A DNA stretch of 64,000 bases from Syngnathus acus. Its lineage: Eukaryota > Chordata > Actinopteri > Syngnathiformes > Syngnathidae. Of this stretch, positions 21,148 to 31,099 are shown piece by piece. The notes beneath the pieces are model-generated. The model was not told the origin of the DNA. It ran no database searches and was given only the letters and a program-made list of their open reading frames with translations. The DNA is taken from assembly GCF_901709675.1 (NCBI RefSeq), contig NC_051096.1, forward strand, positions 1 to 64,000. The letters run 5' to 3'. Both the position numbers and the translations under genes were made by a program. The first letter of the stretch is position 1. Each line of letters starts with the position of its first letter.

Positions 21148-21335
21148 ACGTAGAGGGAACAAGACCCAGTGGCCGACCTAAAAAGACCTGGCAGATGACC
21201 GTGGCAGCCGACATGAAGGCACTCGGCATCAACCACGAGATGGCCATGGACTGTTCCCGGTGGAAGAAGGCCATATCGAGAACCCAGTCCAACCCAGCGG
21301 CGCCTCGAAAGCGGACTTTAAACCGATGATGATAT

Positions 21336-22116
21336 CAAATAACTATCATATAAACAACAATATTATCAAACCATCTGTGTCACTCCAAATCATTAAATCC
21401 ATCGATCAAATTCCTCGTCCTTTGTCAACAACGCTGCGCGTGCGCCGCTGATGTCAGCCTCGTCATTATTCCACAGATTAGTATATAACAATATTGTTTA
21501 GCCTTAACAAAGTACCAGGAAAGACGTGGGTTTGGTAAACGGCTCTTTATTTAACAAAAAAAAAGAGTTCAACGAGCCAACAACTACTTAACTCTAACGA
21601 TAAAAACATATACAAGTTGCTACACGAAATAAAATATATCAAACAACTATAACATAAATAGTTCACCGCCACACGGCCCCAAGCACCGGCATCGACTTCC
21701 AGGCGTGTGGCAGCGTGGACTTCCATCCCCGGAGGTGGCACTCCCAGCCACGGAGGTGGAAGAGAGCTCCATAGAATAGGACCGGGCGTGCGTAAAAGCC
21801 CTGTCCGAGCCCCATCCACCGTCCCCGGACAGCCACCCGGCCGAGCGCCGGCCCCCGACCTTCATCCACGGAGGTGAAAGATAGCTCCATAGAGTAGGAC
21901 CGGGCGTGCGTAAAACCCATAATAGTTTTTCAAACCTTCTGTGTCACTCCAAATCATTAAATCCTTCAAACTCTTCGTCCTACGTGTCACTTACAAGCAA
22001 AGCCACTAAAGATAGTACATGGGGCTCTTCGTCATCTTTGTCATCCCGTGATCAAATCCTTTGTCATTTAAGTAAACAACCGCCGCGCCGCTGACGTCAC
22101 TTGCAGTTCAAACTAC
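21336..22116. repeat. Repeat-derived non-coding with internal duplications
   Basis: Two stretches are direct repeats of each other: the block around 21355-21470 resembles 21920-22110 (TGTGTCACTCCAAATCATTAAATCC in both). Within the GC-rich part, 21740-21795 repeats at 21865-21918 (CCATAGAATAGGACCGGGCG-like). No coding frame is supported. Confidence 0.55.
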
Positions 22117-22270
22117 AGTAATCCCTTGCTACATCACGGTTCGTTTATCGCGGTTTCACTTTTTTATTTTTTTTTTATTTTGAAAATTTGTGACAAAAAA
22201 ATCACATATAAGTCGCTCCTCAGTATAAGTCGGCCCCCCACCCAAACTATGAAAAAAACGCGACCTATAG
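22117..22270 (+). mobile_element. Ends of two small DNA elements
   Basis: CAGTAATCCCTTGCTACATC at 22119 is the inverse of the end seen at about 20432. ATAAGTCG and TATAGTCCGAAAAATACG motifs at about 22205-22270 belong to a second palindromic repeat type. Both are fragments. Confidence 0.45.
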
Positions 22271-22494
22271 TCCGAAAAATACGATAATGACAACACACAA
22301 TACAACACAACACAACACAACAATACTTACCTTTGCTTTAAAATCTTTTTCTCTACCTAACACAGACAGATAATGGGAGAATGTGTCACAATGTGAAGGA
22401 GATGTATTGGGTAATGCAGAAACAAAACAAAAACTATTATTTATTGTTAGACATATTATCCACTAGGCTACTTTCCTCTTGACATTCATTAAAT

Positions 22495-22550
22495 TGACAA
22501 TGAAGGGACTTGAACCCCTTAATCTTCTGATCCAAAGTCAGTTAACTTCA
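22495..22550 (-). pseudogene. tRNA-Arg-derived fragment
   Basis: The minus strand carries the anticodon arm, variable and T arms of a tRNA-Arg of the TCG type (GATCAGAAGATT...GGTTCAAGTCCCTTC). The anticodon position reads TTG and the 5' third is missing. A separate 5' piece (GGCTATCTGGCCTAATGG) lies at about 22628-22646 on the plus strand. Confidence 0.6.
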
Positions 22551-23044
22551 CTTGAATCTAGGCTGTAGATTTACTGTATATGCTCAAAAATCATTGCACT
22601 GCTATCACTTGTCAGAATTTCCTGTATGGCTATCTGGCCTAATGGATAAGATTTCAAATCTAAACAGATCTTCATGTCTAGTGTATCATCAAATTGAAAG
22701 AGGAAAATATAGGTAAACTGTTTGTGTGCTGTTTTGATCTTTGTTGTGATGACCCCAAATGTCATTGACAAAAGCCAAAAGAAAGAGGCAAATTTTTCAT
22801 CTTATGTACAATTTTTAATTTGTTTCTCTTGACTCCAGTCGAGCAACCTGTGCTTGCTGATATTCACAATCCCTGCTTACTTTGCTGCCCTACCCCTTAA
22901 AAGAAGAAAAAGTTATTTTAGTCTGAGCAACCTGCTCCCGACTGAAAGTAGGGTTTCTAACTAAGGTTTCCAACTAGGACTAGGGTTTCCAACTAGGGCT
23001 AGAGTTAGGGTTAGGGCTAGTTTGGACTAGGTATATAAAAAGTC
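22551..23044. other. Spacer of tRNA cluster with TTAGGG-like motifs
   Basis: Contains GGTTTCCAACTAGG-type repeats and TTAGGGTTAGGGCTAG around 22995-23020. The same motifs recur in the spacers between the tRNA-Met units downstream. Confidence 0.5.
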
Positions 23045-23117
23045 TGCCCCACCTGAGGACCGAACTCTTGACCTTCAAATTGTGAGACTGACATGCTAGT
23101 ACCTGCACTAATGAGGC
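23045..23117 (-). tRNA. tRNA-Met-like unit 1, anticodon CAC (likely pseudogene)
   Basis: 73 nt with a tRNA-Met body. All seven acceptor pairs and the D stem are kept. The anticodon loop is CTCACAA, so the anticodon is CAC (Val) instead of CAT. The T stem has two mismatches. TTTTT follows 2-7 nt after the 3' end on the minus strand, a Pol III terminator. Confidence 0.6.
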
Positions 23118-23324
23118 TGTGCATTTGCAGTTTTACAATTCTTTTTTACTGTAAAATTGATCAAACCACCGGCCATTTCAATCAAACTGAACTTCACAGA
23201 AAGAAAAAGTGACTGTAAGTCTGAGCAACTCGGGTTAGGGAAGCCAACTAAGGTTTCAAACTGTGGCCAGGGTTTTCCAACTGGGGTTTCCAACGAGGAT
23301 GAGGGTTTCCAATTAGGGCTAGAG

Positions 23325-23478
23325 CAGGGGTGGCCAACCAGTCAGAGACTAAGAGCCACATTTTTTACTGTGTCATCGCAAAGAGCCACATCATACACAT
23401 GAGCACACATGAACACCCCCCCCCCCCCCACACACACACACACACAAACACGCACGCGCACGCACGCACGCGCACACG

Positions 23479-23513
<35 letters not shown>

Positions 23514-24452
23514 CTCTGCTCAGCCAAATTTATTGTGTGACATTATTATGTCACGCACCAACATGATAATGACAAATTGACTCCTACAGTACTAAAACCG
23601 CAGACCAAAGACCACATTTTCAACAATGAACATTGTGTGCATTGTCTCACACAGACAAACTCTCAGTTCAACAAATTCCACAAACAAAAACATAATACGT
23701 TTTTTCACTTACTATGTGTGGCGGGACAGACCATTCGTTTGAGTTCGTCGTTTTCAGAAGACAAGATTTCAATAACGTCACTGAGGCATATTTTAACGAA
23801 CTCCACTTCATTGTATGGCTTTTTAGCCCGTGCAATGTTCCAAGCCAGTTGAAACAATGCAAGTGTGACAGTCTCTGAGTGCTTCGTAATTTTTTTGAAA
23901 AACTGTACCTATTTTTCTGCCTGACTTTTCAAAGTCTCCAAACTTGTGCCTGCGAAATTCAGTCCATTTTGCAAAGTCCATATCGATATTGGCATGAAGT
24001 GAGCTGAAGTGGCGCTGACCATTTGAAGCTTTTAAATGCGCCAATGACGTCCGACATATCAGGCAGAATGGCTTGCCATAGCATTCAACAAAAAACAACT
24101 TTAACTCTGTTAAAAACGTCCTGTGTTCATCGTCATATATTCGTTTAGCTGTGCATTTTTTCCTTGCCATTTTGGCAAGCGTCTTGTCAGCTTTTCTGGA
24201 CCTAATGGGCCCCCGTAGTCAAAGTCGCCATTCATAAAAAAAGCGGGCAAAACCAATCTCTCTGTTTGTCCCTCCTCCTTTGCGGGATTTCACCTCACGC
24301 GCATGCGCGTTTGACCAAAATACCATATTGAACTCAAGCGAAGCAAATACGCACGAAAAATAAACACAAATGTTGATATGAACGTAAAAGAGCCGCATGA
24401 AACTAGCCAAAGAGCCGCATGCGGCTCGCGAGCCGCGGGTTGGCCACCGCTG
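23325..24452 (-). mobile_element. hAT element with BED-type transposase start
   Basis: The ends CAGGGGTGGCCAACC and (inverted) CAGCGGTGGCCAACC are flanked by the 8-bp duplication GGCTAGAG (23317-23324 and 24453-24460). The interior holds a (CA)n/(CG CA)n tract at 23429-23512 and a minus-strand transposase start. The insertion lies between units 1 and 2 of the tRNA-Met array. Confidence 0.9.
23823..24170 (-). pseudogene. hAT transposase N-terminus
   Basis: A 115-codon minus-strand frame. It starts MARKKCTAKRIYDDEHRTF and contains KPFCLICRTSLAHLKASN...RHFSSLHA, a BED-finger layout (C-x2-C and H-x4-H). The rest of the transposase core is reduced to fragments toward 23660. It would have bound the element ends. 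Confidence 0.65.
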
Positions 24453-24479
24453 GGCTAGAGTTAGGACTATATAAAAGTA

Positions 24480-24546
24480 TGCCCCGTGTGAGGGTCGAAC
24501 TCACGACCTTCAGATTATGAGACTGACACGCCTGCGCCAACGACGC
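24480..24546 (-). pseudogene. tRNA-Met-like unit 2, anticodon CAT, D arm deleted
   Basis: 67 nt with a tRNA-Met body and anticodon CAT. The T arm is perfect. About six bases of the D loop and 3' D stem are missing, and acceptor pair 3-70 is G-G. A TTTT follows the 3' end. This is the only unit of the five that keeps the Met anticodon, and it is the one without a D arm. Confidence 0.65.
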
Positions 24547-24688
24547 TATGTTTTTGCATTTTGTGCAATTGTTTTTACTGTAAAACTGATTCAACCACCG
24601 CCCATTTTGATCAAACTTAACTAGGCTAGGATTTCCAACTAGGACTTACAGGAAAGGCTAGAGTTAGGGTTGGGCTAGATATAAATCA

Positions 24689-24761
24689 TGCGCCGTGTGA
24701 GGATCGAACTCTCGACTTTCAGGTTACGACACTGACGCGCTACCGCCTGCGCCAACGAGAC
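24689..24761 (-). tRNA. tRNA-Met-like unit 3, anticodon CGT (likely pseudogene)
   Basis: 73 nt with a tRNA-Met body. D stem intact. The anticodon loop is GTCGTAA, giving CGT (Thr class). One mismatch each in the acceptor, anticodon and T stems. No T4 run follows closely. Confidence 0.55.
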
Positions 24762-24947
24762 TTTGTGGCACCTGTCTTAAAATTCTTTTTTACTGTAAAA
24801 AAGATTCAACCACCGGCCATTTCCATCAAACTGAACTTCATCGAAAGAAAAAGTTACTTTTGTCTGAGCATTCTCAAACTTGGGTTTCCAACTGGGGATG
24901 GGGTTTCCAACAAGGGCTCGAGTTAGGGTTAGGACTAAATAAAACAG

Positions 24948-25020
24948 AGCCCCGTGTGAGGGTTGAACTCACGACCTTCAGTTTACTAGACTGACGCGCT
25001 ACCGCCTGCGCTAACGAGGC
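24948..25020 (-). tRNA. tRNA-Met-bodied tRNA with anticodon AGT (Thr)
   Basis: 73 nt folding into a full cloverleaf: all 7 acceptor, 4 D-stem, 5 anticodon-stem and 5 T-stem positions pair. The body follows the elongator tRNA-Met sequence (GCCTCGTTAGCGCAG). The anticodon loop is CTAGTAA, identical to that of vertebrate tRNA-Thr(AGT), with position 39 changed so that 31-39 now pairs. The discriminator base is T instead of A. TTTT lies 5 nt after the 3' end. It could be an active gene or a well-preserved relic. Which amino acid it would carry cannot be told. Confidence 0.7.
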
Positions 25021-25182
25021 CGTGAATAGTTGGTTTTACAAAGCTCTTTTACTGTAAAATTGATTCAACCACCGGCCATTTCAATTAAACTCAACTTCAC
25101 AGACAGAAAACTTTATTCTATTCTGAGCAACCTACTATCTTCTGAAATTGACAATGATTTTACTGTGGACTATGGAAAACAG

Positions 25183-25255
25183 CGCCCCGTGTGAGGGTCG
25201 AGCTCACAACCTTCAGATTTTGAGACTGATGCACGACCACTTGCACTAACAAGGT
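25183..25255 (-). tRNA. tRNA-Met-like unit 5, anticodon CAA (likely pseudogene)
   Basis: 73 nt with a tRNA-Met body. The anticodon loop is CTCAAAA, so the anticodon is CAA (Leu class). Acceptor pair 1-72 is A-C, and T54 of the T loop is C. D and T stems pair. TTTT follows the 3' end. Confidence 0.55.
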
Positions 25256-25404
25256 AACATGTCAATTGCATTACAATTCTCTTTTACTGTAAATTGATTA
25301 ATCCACAGGCCATTTGTCTGGAACAATTGTGAACTTCACTTCCCACCAAAGGCTGCAGTCATCAGAAGTCGTTGCCATGTTTCACTTGGTACAGTCTTTC
25401 ACAT

Positions 25405-25477
25405 GGCTATGTGGCCTAATGGATAAGGCGTCTGACTTCGGATCAGAAGATTGAGGGTTCAAGTCCCTTCATGGTCA
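25405..25477 (+). tRNA. tRNA-Arg (TCG)
   Basis: 73 nt that match vertebrate tRNA-Arg(TCG) closely: GGCCTAATGGATAAGGCG (A box, D arm), the anticodon arm CTGACTTCGGATCAG and the B box GGGTTCAAGTCCC. All stems pair; the acceptor uses two G-T pairs. No T4 run follows within 20 nt, so termination would need a more distant signal. A likely functional or recently functional gene. Confidence 0.75.
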
Positions 25478-25555
25478 ACTTAATATTATTTATATGAGAT
25501 CAACGACTTTATTTCAGTCTGAAGCAACTCTTGTATACTGTCAGAAAGGGTTTTG

Positions 25556-25920
25556 GTTTCTGATTTATTTTTTTGTTGTGCTGACTCCCCCCCAATCTCC
25601 GTTTTAAGTGCAAAAAGTGACAAAAACCAAAAGAAAAAATGCTTTCTCTATTACACACTAGGGCCAGCGTTTCCAACTAGGGCTAGGGTTTCCAACGAGG
25701 GCTCCAACTCCGGGTAGGGTTTCAAACTAGGAATTCCAACTGGGGCAAGGGTTTCCAATTAGGGTTTCCAACTTAGGCTGGGGTTTCCAACTAGAGACAA
25801 CATTGGACAGCTGCCACTTGTTGGGAACCTTTAAATGTTTAGTCTTATCAACGAATGTGTTTCAGAGGCTAGATTTAAAACGTGGCTGCTGGTTTTCGTG
25901 AACCAAACCCATTAAAAAAA
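25556..25920. other. Spacer with GGTTTCCAACTAGG repeats
   Basis: Degenerate direct repeats of a GGTTTCCAACTAGGG-like unit around 25668-25795. No coding sequence. Confidence 0.5.
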
Positions 25921-25953
25921 ATTGAAAGAATGAAACAATTCTCAATAGCAGAA

Positions 25954-26026
25954 GCCTGGTTAGCTCAGTTGGGAGAGCATGAGACTCTTAATTTCATGGT
26001 CGTGGGTTCAAGCCACACGTTGGGCG
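25954..26026 (+). tRNA. tRNA-Lys (CTT)
   Basis: 73 nt matching vertebrate tRNA-Lys(CTT): TAGCTCAGTTGGGAGAGCA (A box), GACTCTTAAT anticodon loop with CTT at 25987-25989, GGTTCAAGCC (B box). The acceptor stem pairs with several G-T pairs. The T stem has one C-A type mismatch from a C to A change. No close T4 run. Possibly functional, possibly recently decayed. Confidence 0.7.
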
Positions 26027-26085
26027 TCCCTGCTTGTTGGGAGCCGTTGAATTCTTAGTCTTATCAGTCTTTAAAAATTTCAGAT

Positions 26086-26159
26086 GGCGATGTGGCCTCA
26101 TGGATAAGGCGTCTGACTTCGGATCAAATGATTGGAGCGTTCGAGTCCCTTCATAGTCA
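26086..26159 (+). pseudogene. tRNA-Arg (TCG) pseudogene
   Basis: Close to the gene at 25405-25477 through the anticodon loop. The 3' anticodon stem and T arm are disrupted (GATCAAATGATTGGAGCG) and there is one extra base. The acceptor stem still pairs. Confidence 0.65.
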
Positions 26160-26218
26160 ATTAATGTGTCATGCTTTAGAAATCCAAAACTTTACTTCAG
26201 TCTGAACCAACTCTTGAT

Positions 26219-28035
26219 TGAGTGATTGAACTTTATTCATCCCACAGCGGGGAAATTCACTTGTCACAGCAGCGCATATGAGTGCAAGAATAATACGAGT
26301 GCAAGAATAAAACAAGTGCCAGAATTACAAAAAGGGTAAATAACAGACAAGGATAAACACAAGTGCTGCTAGTAGAGACGAAACACATTCATTTTATCAG
26401 GTGGCATGCATGTTGTAAAGTCTGACAGCAGAGGGAATGAAGGACCTGCGGAACCGTTCCTTCCTACACCGAGGGTGCAAAAGTCTGCCGCTAAAGGAGC
26501 TGCTCAGGGACCGCACAATCTCATGGAGGGGGTGAGAGGTGTTGTCCATGATGGATTTAAGCTTAATCAACGTCCTCCTCTCACCCACAACCTCAATGGA
26601 GTCCAGGGGACAGCCTAGAACAGAGCTCGCTCTTCTGACCATCTTATTCAGTCTCCCCTTGTCCCAGTCAGTACTGCCCCCACCCCAGCTGACCACAGCG
26701 TAGATGATGGCCGAGGCCACCACAGAGTCATAGAAGGTCCGTAGAAGAGCCCTGCACACACCGAAGGACCTCAGTCTCCTCAGCAGGTGGAGGCGACTCT
26801 GGCCCTTTTTGTACAGGGCGTGGGTGTGATCAGTCCAGTCCAGTTTGTTGTTAAAGCGAACACCCAGTAATTTGTAGTTCTCCACTACCTCAATGCCCGA
26901 TCCCTGGATGTTCACCGGAGTGAAGATGGGTGCTGTCCTCCCGAAGCTCACAATCAACTCCTTCGTCTTGCTGGTGTTCAGCTGAAGCTGGTTGAGCTCA
27001 CACCAGCTGACAAAGTCCTTGATGACCAATCTATATTACAGATCGTTCCCCTACGAGACATTTCCAACAATGGCCGTGTCGTCGGAAAACCTCTGGATGT
27101 GGCAGTGAGCGGTGTCGTGGGTAAAGTCTGAAGTGAACAGGGTGAAAAGGAAAGGAGAGAGCACCGTGCCCTGGGGGACACCAGTGCTGCAGCGCACCAC
27201 GTCGGACTCACAGCGATGTAACCTCACATACTGCGGCCGGTCGGTGAGGAAGTCCGTTGTCCATGCAGCCAGGCGCTGGTCCACACCCGCCTTCTCCATT
27301 TTTACCCGAAGCAGTGACAGCTGGATGGTGTTAAAAGCGCTGGAGAAATCGAAGAACATGATCCTCCCAGTGCTCCTGTTGTCCTCCAGGTGAAGCAGTG
27401 TTCTGTGCAGTCAATAAATCACTGCATCGTCCACCCCAACACCAGGCCGGTAAGCAAACTGCAGGGGGTCCAGCTGCGCTCCCACTAATGAACGCAGGTG
27501 ACCCAGGATGATCCTCTCCATAGTCTTCATCAGGTGGGAAGTCAAGGCAATAGGCCTGAAGTGGTTAGGCTCCTTGGGGCGCGGCACCTTCGGTACAGGG
27601 ACCACGCAGGAGGTCTTCCACAGTCCTGGGACCTTGTTCAGGCTCAGGTTGAACAGGTACCTGACCACACCACTCAGCTGGTCCACACAGTCCCTGAGCA
27701 GTCTCGGCCAGATGCCGTCTGGGCCCGGGGTCTTCTCTGCCTCGATCTTTCTGAGGTGACTCCTCACCTGAAGATCTGTAAAGGAGAGGGGGATGTCGGA
27801 AGACCGGGGTGATGGAATGGAGAGGGGGGTTGAGAGGGGGTTGGTGAGCTGGCGTGGGGGCTGGAGTGTCGAAGGTGGCAGAATGAGGTGCGGAGCGAGG
27901 TGAAGGGACGGGAGGGAGGCGGAATCAAATCTGTTGAAGAACAGATTGAGTTCATCCACCCGGTCCTTGTCCCCATAAGCTGGTTTCCGATCAGCCCCTT
28001 TACCATGGCCCGAGATGGACTGCAGACCCCTCCAA
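26219..28035 (-). mobile_element. L2-like LINE (family D), copy 2, with 3' end
   Basis: Minus-strand LINE, 5'-truncated at the same place as copy 1 (14722-15958). The 3' UTR is complete and ends with AATAAAGTTCAATCAC repeats at about 26219-26240. Confidence 0.85.
26397..27959 (-). pseudogene. Family D LINE reverse transcriptase
   Basis: Three open stretches follow each other on the minus strand: the RT entry and palm start (27959-27411, KTPGPDGIWPRLL), the palm with [24 protein letters not shown] and FSDDTAIVG (27359-27051), and the thumb to the stop (27029-26397, SHPLHEIVRSLSSS). They are separated by single stop or frameshift lesions at about 27410 and 27035-27050. Copy 1 covers the same region and has different lesions. 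Confidence 0.8.
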
Positions 28036-28283
28036 TGTCAGTTATAAGTTCAACAAAAACCAAAAGAAAAAATGCCAAGTTTTCTCTGTTGCAGATGTTT
28101 TGGTGTGTTGATCACTAAAACAATGTTAAAATGAGGAGGCCTGAAAGCACTGCTTTTACAATTCAGGAATATACAAACGTTTTGTGTGCCAAATCTTCAT
28201 TACAGCCAATAGCAGAATCCTGATTAAAGGTACAAAAAGACAGGCAATGACTATGTGTGTCCGCTGGTTCTTCTCTGCAACAC
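28036..28283. repeat. Duplicated non-coding block (pair of 15959-16206)
   Basis: Near-identical to 15959-16206. The match stops where the Gypsy fragment starts in the other copy (after TTCTTCTCTGCAA). Confidence 0.8.
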
Positions 28284-28671
28284 AGGAAGTTTGCATTAAC
28301 AGGGACACTACAGTTGTGCCCATCGGCAAAAGGCAGCCCCCAACTACCACATGAGTAGCCGACAGGCCTGTTCTAAAACAGCTCACTGATGAGGACGTAT
28401 TATTTTCAAGGAATGTTCTAGAAGTAATCGTTGTTAAAAAAATAAAAGAACACATGATGGTGGTACTTGGAGATCACTGTTTATATATACACACACAAAT
28501 ATATATATTGAGTCTAGGGAGACAAATATACCGCAAACTGTGGGTAGGTGTCAGGTGATGAACCACAGAAGAAATCACAGTTACCAAAGAAAGATGACAA
28601 GCCTCATTTTGAAACAGAGCTAAACATCAGGGATGAGAACGGCAAATGAAAAAAAACACTGAAAAGTAGCC
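28284..28671. other. Non-coding, nothing recognised
   Basis: Contains a short TATATA/CACACA stretch at about 28478-28505. No coding frame or transposon end seen. Confidence 0.4.
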
Positions 28672-28870
28672 GGGGTATGGGGGCCACATGCCCCACTTGC
28701 CGCAGGGGGCCAGGGGCCGCAGGCCCCCCCCAATGGGGGCGCAGTGGGCCGGGGGCCACTTGCCCCAATTGGGGGATGCAGGGGCCACAGGCCCCTATTG
28801 GGGGCCACAGGGCCCACAGGCCCTACTTGGGGGCCGCAGAGGGCCAGGGACAACACCCCAGAGGGGGCTC
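28672..28870. repeat. GC-rich minisatellite
   Basis: About 200 bp of imperfect repeats of roughly 30-36 bp, built on GGGGGCCACAGGCCC and CCCAATTGGGGG. Both strands are open in several frames only because of the repeat. Confidence 0.75.
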
Positions 28871-29002
28871 AGGGGGAAAAGCTCCCTGGAAACTCCTGCA
28901 TTTTGGCAGTATAGCAACCCCAAAACCATTAATTTCATCACTCGATTTCAACAGTTTTGTTAAAAAAATATTCCTGCTTGGTGGGCTGCCAAGGTGAATA
29001 TA

Positions 29003-29640
29003 ATACAGTCAAGCCTCGGTTTTCGACCACAATCCGTTCCAGAAGGCGGTTCGAGAAGCGAATCGGTCGAATTCCGAATCTATCTTTCCCATTCCAAATA
29101 ATGGAACATTTTTAATCCGTTCCAAGACTTTTTTAAGCATTTTTTCATTTGCGCATTTTTGTCCGATCGCGCAACTGCAGCGCACCGCCGAACGCGCAAC
29201 AGTAGCGCGTTGCCGACCGCGTAACTGCACCGCGCTGGTTGCATTATTGTGACAGAGCCGTCACTGAAATTTAGAAAATATTTTTAAACTCCTGATGTAC
29301 TTTCCAATATTCAAGTGGACCTAAGTGCGCAGGGAGCTTAATATATTCCGATCGCGCAACCGCAGTGCGCCGGGCGCTCACTGTCGCATTGCTTTAAAAG
29401 CGTCTTTGTGTTCCGAGTTGTAAAATGACGCTGCTCTCGAGCCATGCCCATCTGAAGCAGTTCGTGATCCCGTTTGACTTGTCTATTTCCCTGGCACGAT
29501 CCTCGTCTTTTTTCTCTAAAACCTTCGGCATGCTGGCTAAAACCTTTGCTAATCAGGCAAATGAGTAGGCAAATGATGTGACGAAAGTAGCGCCAAAATG
29601 CTGCCGAAAATAATTCAGTTGTTGTCGCAATACTGCTGCC
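29003..29640 (+). mobile_element. pogo/Tigger-like DNA element fragment
   Basis: Starts ACAGTCAAGCCTCGGTTTTC, matching the terminal sequence at about 44272 (ACAGTCAAACCTCGGTTTTC). An interior segment (about 29190-29400) matches 44549-44750 in reverse orientation. No transposase core is readable. Confidence 0.55.
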
Positions 29641-29800
29641 AGCCCCCCCATATACTATAACTACGCAGATCCGATGATCCCTAAGACTTGAGATGAGACA
29701 AAATTGGAAAGACTTTTTTGTTGACAGTGTCTGTGAGTTACTTCAACAAAAAAAGTTCACAAAAAGTACACATAGCTAATGTTGACCACAAAATGGCATG

Positions 29801-29869
29801 TGAGCTAGCCAGGAGTCCTGGAATCTTCTGATCTGTAGACAGATGCGTTATCCATTGCTCCACTCGCCC
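29801..29869 (-). pseudogene. tRNA-Arg (ACG-type) pseudogene, T loop deleted
   Basis: The minus strand follows tRNA-Arg(ACG): GCAATGGATAACGC, GATCAGAAGATTCCAGG, then ACT and CCTGG. Four bases of the T loop, including the core of the B box, are gone. The anticodon loop is CTACAGA (anticodon ACA). A second 5' half of the same tRNA lies at about 29955-29990. Confidence 0.65.
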
Positions 29870-30096
29870 CACGGGAATATGTGGCTTGTAAACTTGTGTG
29901 TAACACTTTTGTAAAAATGAAAAAAAAAAAAATTGGTGACATTATTTGAATACGCCATGATGCTTTATCCATTGCGCCACTCGCCCAACAAGTTACGGCT
30001 ATTGACCGTAAACTTGTGTGGAAAATCGTCATTGTCCAAAAGATGGCAGTTTAGCAAGAGTGACCAAGGTACAAATTCCACAAAGCAATTTGATTA

Positions 30097-30168
30097 TGCC
30101 ATGACCAAGATGTTAACTGGGGTTGCTGCGGCCACAACGCAGAGTACTAACCACTATACGATCGTGGC
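30097..30168 (-). tRNA. tRNA-His (GTG), B box degraded (possible pseudogene)
   Basis: 72 nt; the first 48 nt match vertebrate tRNA-His (GATCGTATAGTGGTTAGTAC, CTGCGTTGTGGCCGCAG) with anticodon GTG. The T arm reads CCCAG/TTAACAT/CTTGG with one mismatch, and the B box has lost GGTTCGA. Acceptor pair 5-68 is C-A. A shortened second copy is at about 30206-30252 on the plus strand. Confidence 0.55.
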
Positions 30169-30252
30169 CAATATGCACAACTGATTTAATGGTCCTGCAT
30201 ACAATCGTGTAGTGTTTAATTCCGTTGTGTTCGATTCGAATCTGGGTTATGG

Positions 30253-30830
30253 CATAATCAAATTACCGTTTTTTTCCATGTATAATGCGCAAAATTTAAC
30301 TAATTTATTGTCCTAAAATCTGGGGTGCGCATTATACATGGGTACAATTTTTTTTAATTTTTTTTAATTTTTTTTAATTTTTTTTTTTTTTTGTGAAGAA
30401 AATCATGGTACAACAATTTTTGAAGAAAATCTTGTCACGCATGGTTCTTTACAACGTCACTTTCCTCTCTTCATTTTAACCTAACTGATCGCGGTGGTGC
30501 CTTTCTGGGCAGTCGGAGAAATCAACGCCAACAAAAAAAATACATCCAGCCTAGTTAAGAAATCACCAGAAAGATCACCATGACAATTGTGAATAATAAA
30601 TAAATAATTATTATATATATTATATATATTATTATTATAATAATAAATAATTGTGATAAATAACTGGAACATCACTCAAATATTGGTGATCCAGTTGAGA
30701 GTCTCACATATTTCTTCGCTATTGAGTTTGCTACTGCATGTGCAGTGATACTGACCGGCAGAATAACATCCGGTTGTTCCCAAAGATGATCTTTTTTCTG
30801 AAATAATTTTATGTTTACGGACTTAAGTAA
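30253..30830. other. AT-rich non-coding with one terminal inverted repeat
   Basis: CCATGTATAATGCGC (30278-30292) and its inverse GCGCATTATACATGG (30327-30341) look like the palindromic end of a DNA transposon. They are followed by a run of TTTTTAATT units. The rest has no recognised feature. Confidence 0.5.
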
Positions 30831-31085
30831 CCCGGCCGGGTCATACCAAAGACTATAAAAATGGGACCCATTGCCTCCCTGCTTGGCACTCAGCATTAAG
30901 GGTTGGAATTGGGGGGTTAGATCACAAAATGATTCCCGAGCGCAGCGCCGCTGCTGCTCACTGCTCCCCTCTCCCCCAGGGGATGGATCAAAATCACACG
31001 GGGATGGGTCAAATGCAGAGGACAAATTTCACCACACCCAGACGCGTGTGTGACGATCATTGGGACTTTAAAAAAAAAAAAAAAA
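30831..31085 (+). mobile_element. tRNA-derived SINE, 5'-truncated
   Basis: Same body as the SINE at 55948-56268 from CCGGCCGGGTCATACC through GTGTGTGACGATCATTGGG, but without the tRNA-like head. It ends in a run of A. Confidence 0.8.
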
Positions 31086-31099
31086 CGTTGGAAACTTTG

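Larger units (their letters stand above)
18164..21328 (+). pseudogene. LINE reverse transcriptase with internal C4HC3 finger
   Basis: RT blocks: DLEKAFDRVPRE (motif A), HQGSVLSPLLFAIVMD (motif B) and YADDLVLMA (motif C, intact). About 45 codons after motif C comes a cysteine-histidine cluster (19053-19187) with spacing C-x2-C-x10-C-x2-C-x4-H-x2-C-x15-C-x2-C, the order of a PHD finger. Thumb and C-terminal sequence (YGSEAWALK, GRLRWYGHVVR) continues in another frame. The last 50 codons resume after the hAT (TRPSGRPKKTWQ). Frameshifts lie near 18670-18690 and 19290-19380. Confidence 0.75.
18115..21335 (+). mobile_element. LINE of RTE-like type with PHD-like finger in ORF2
   Basis: A 5'-truncated LINE interrupted by a hAT at 19693-21147. 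It starts in the linker before the RT and ends with a short GATGAT tail near 21328-21335. The clade is uncertain: the fused RT and C-terminal layout and the unit-repeat tail fit RTE-like groups, but I could not check. Confidence 0.7.

Noticed and set aside
28620-28997. Collagen-like Gly-Pro-rich frames
   Set aside because: Products of the GC minisatellite; no splice or homology support.
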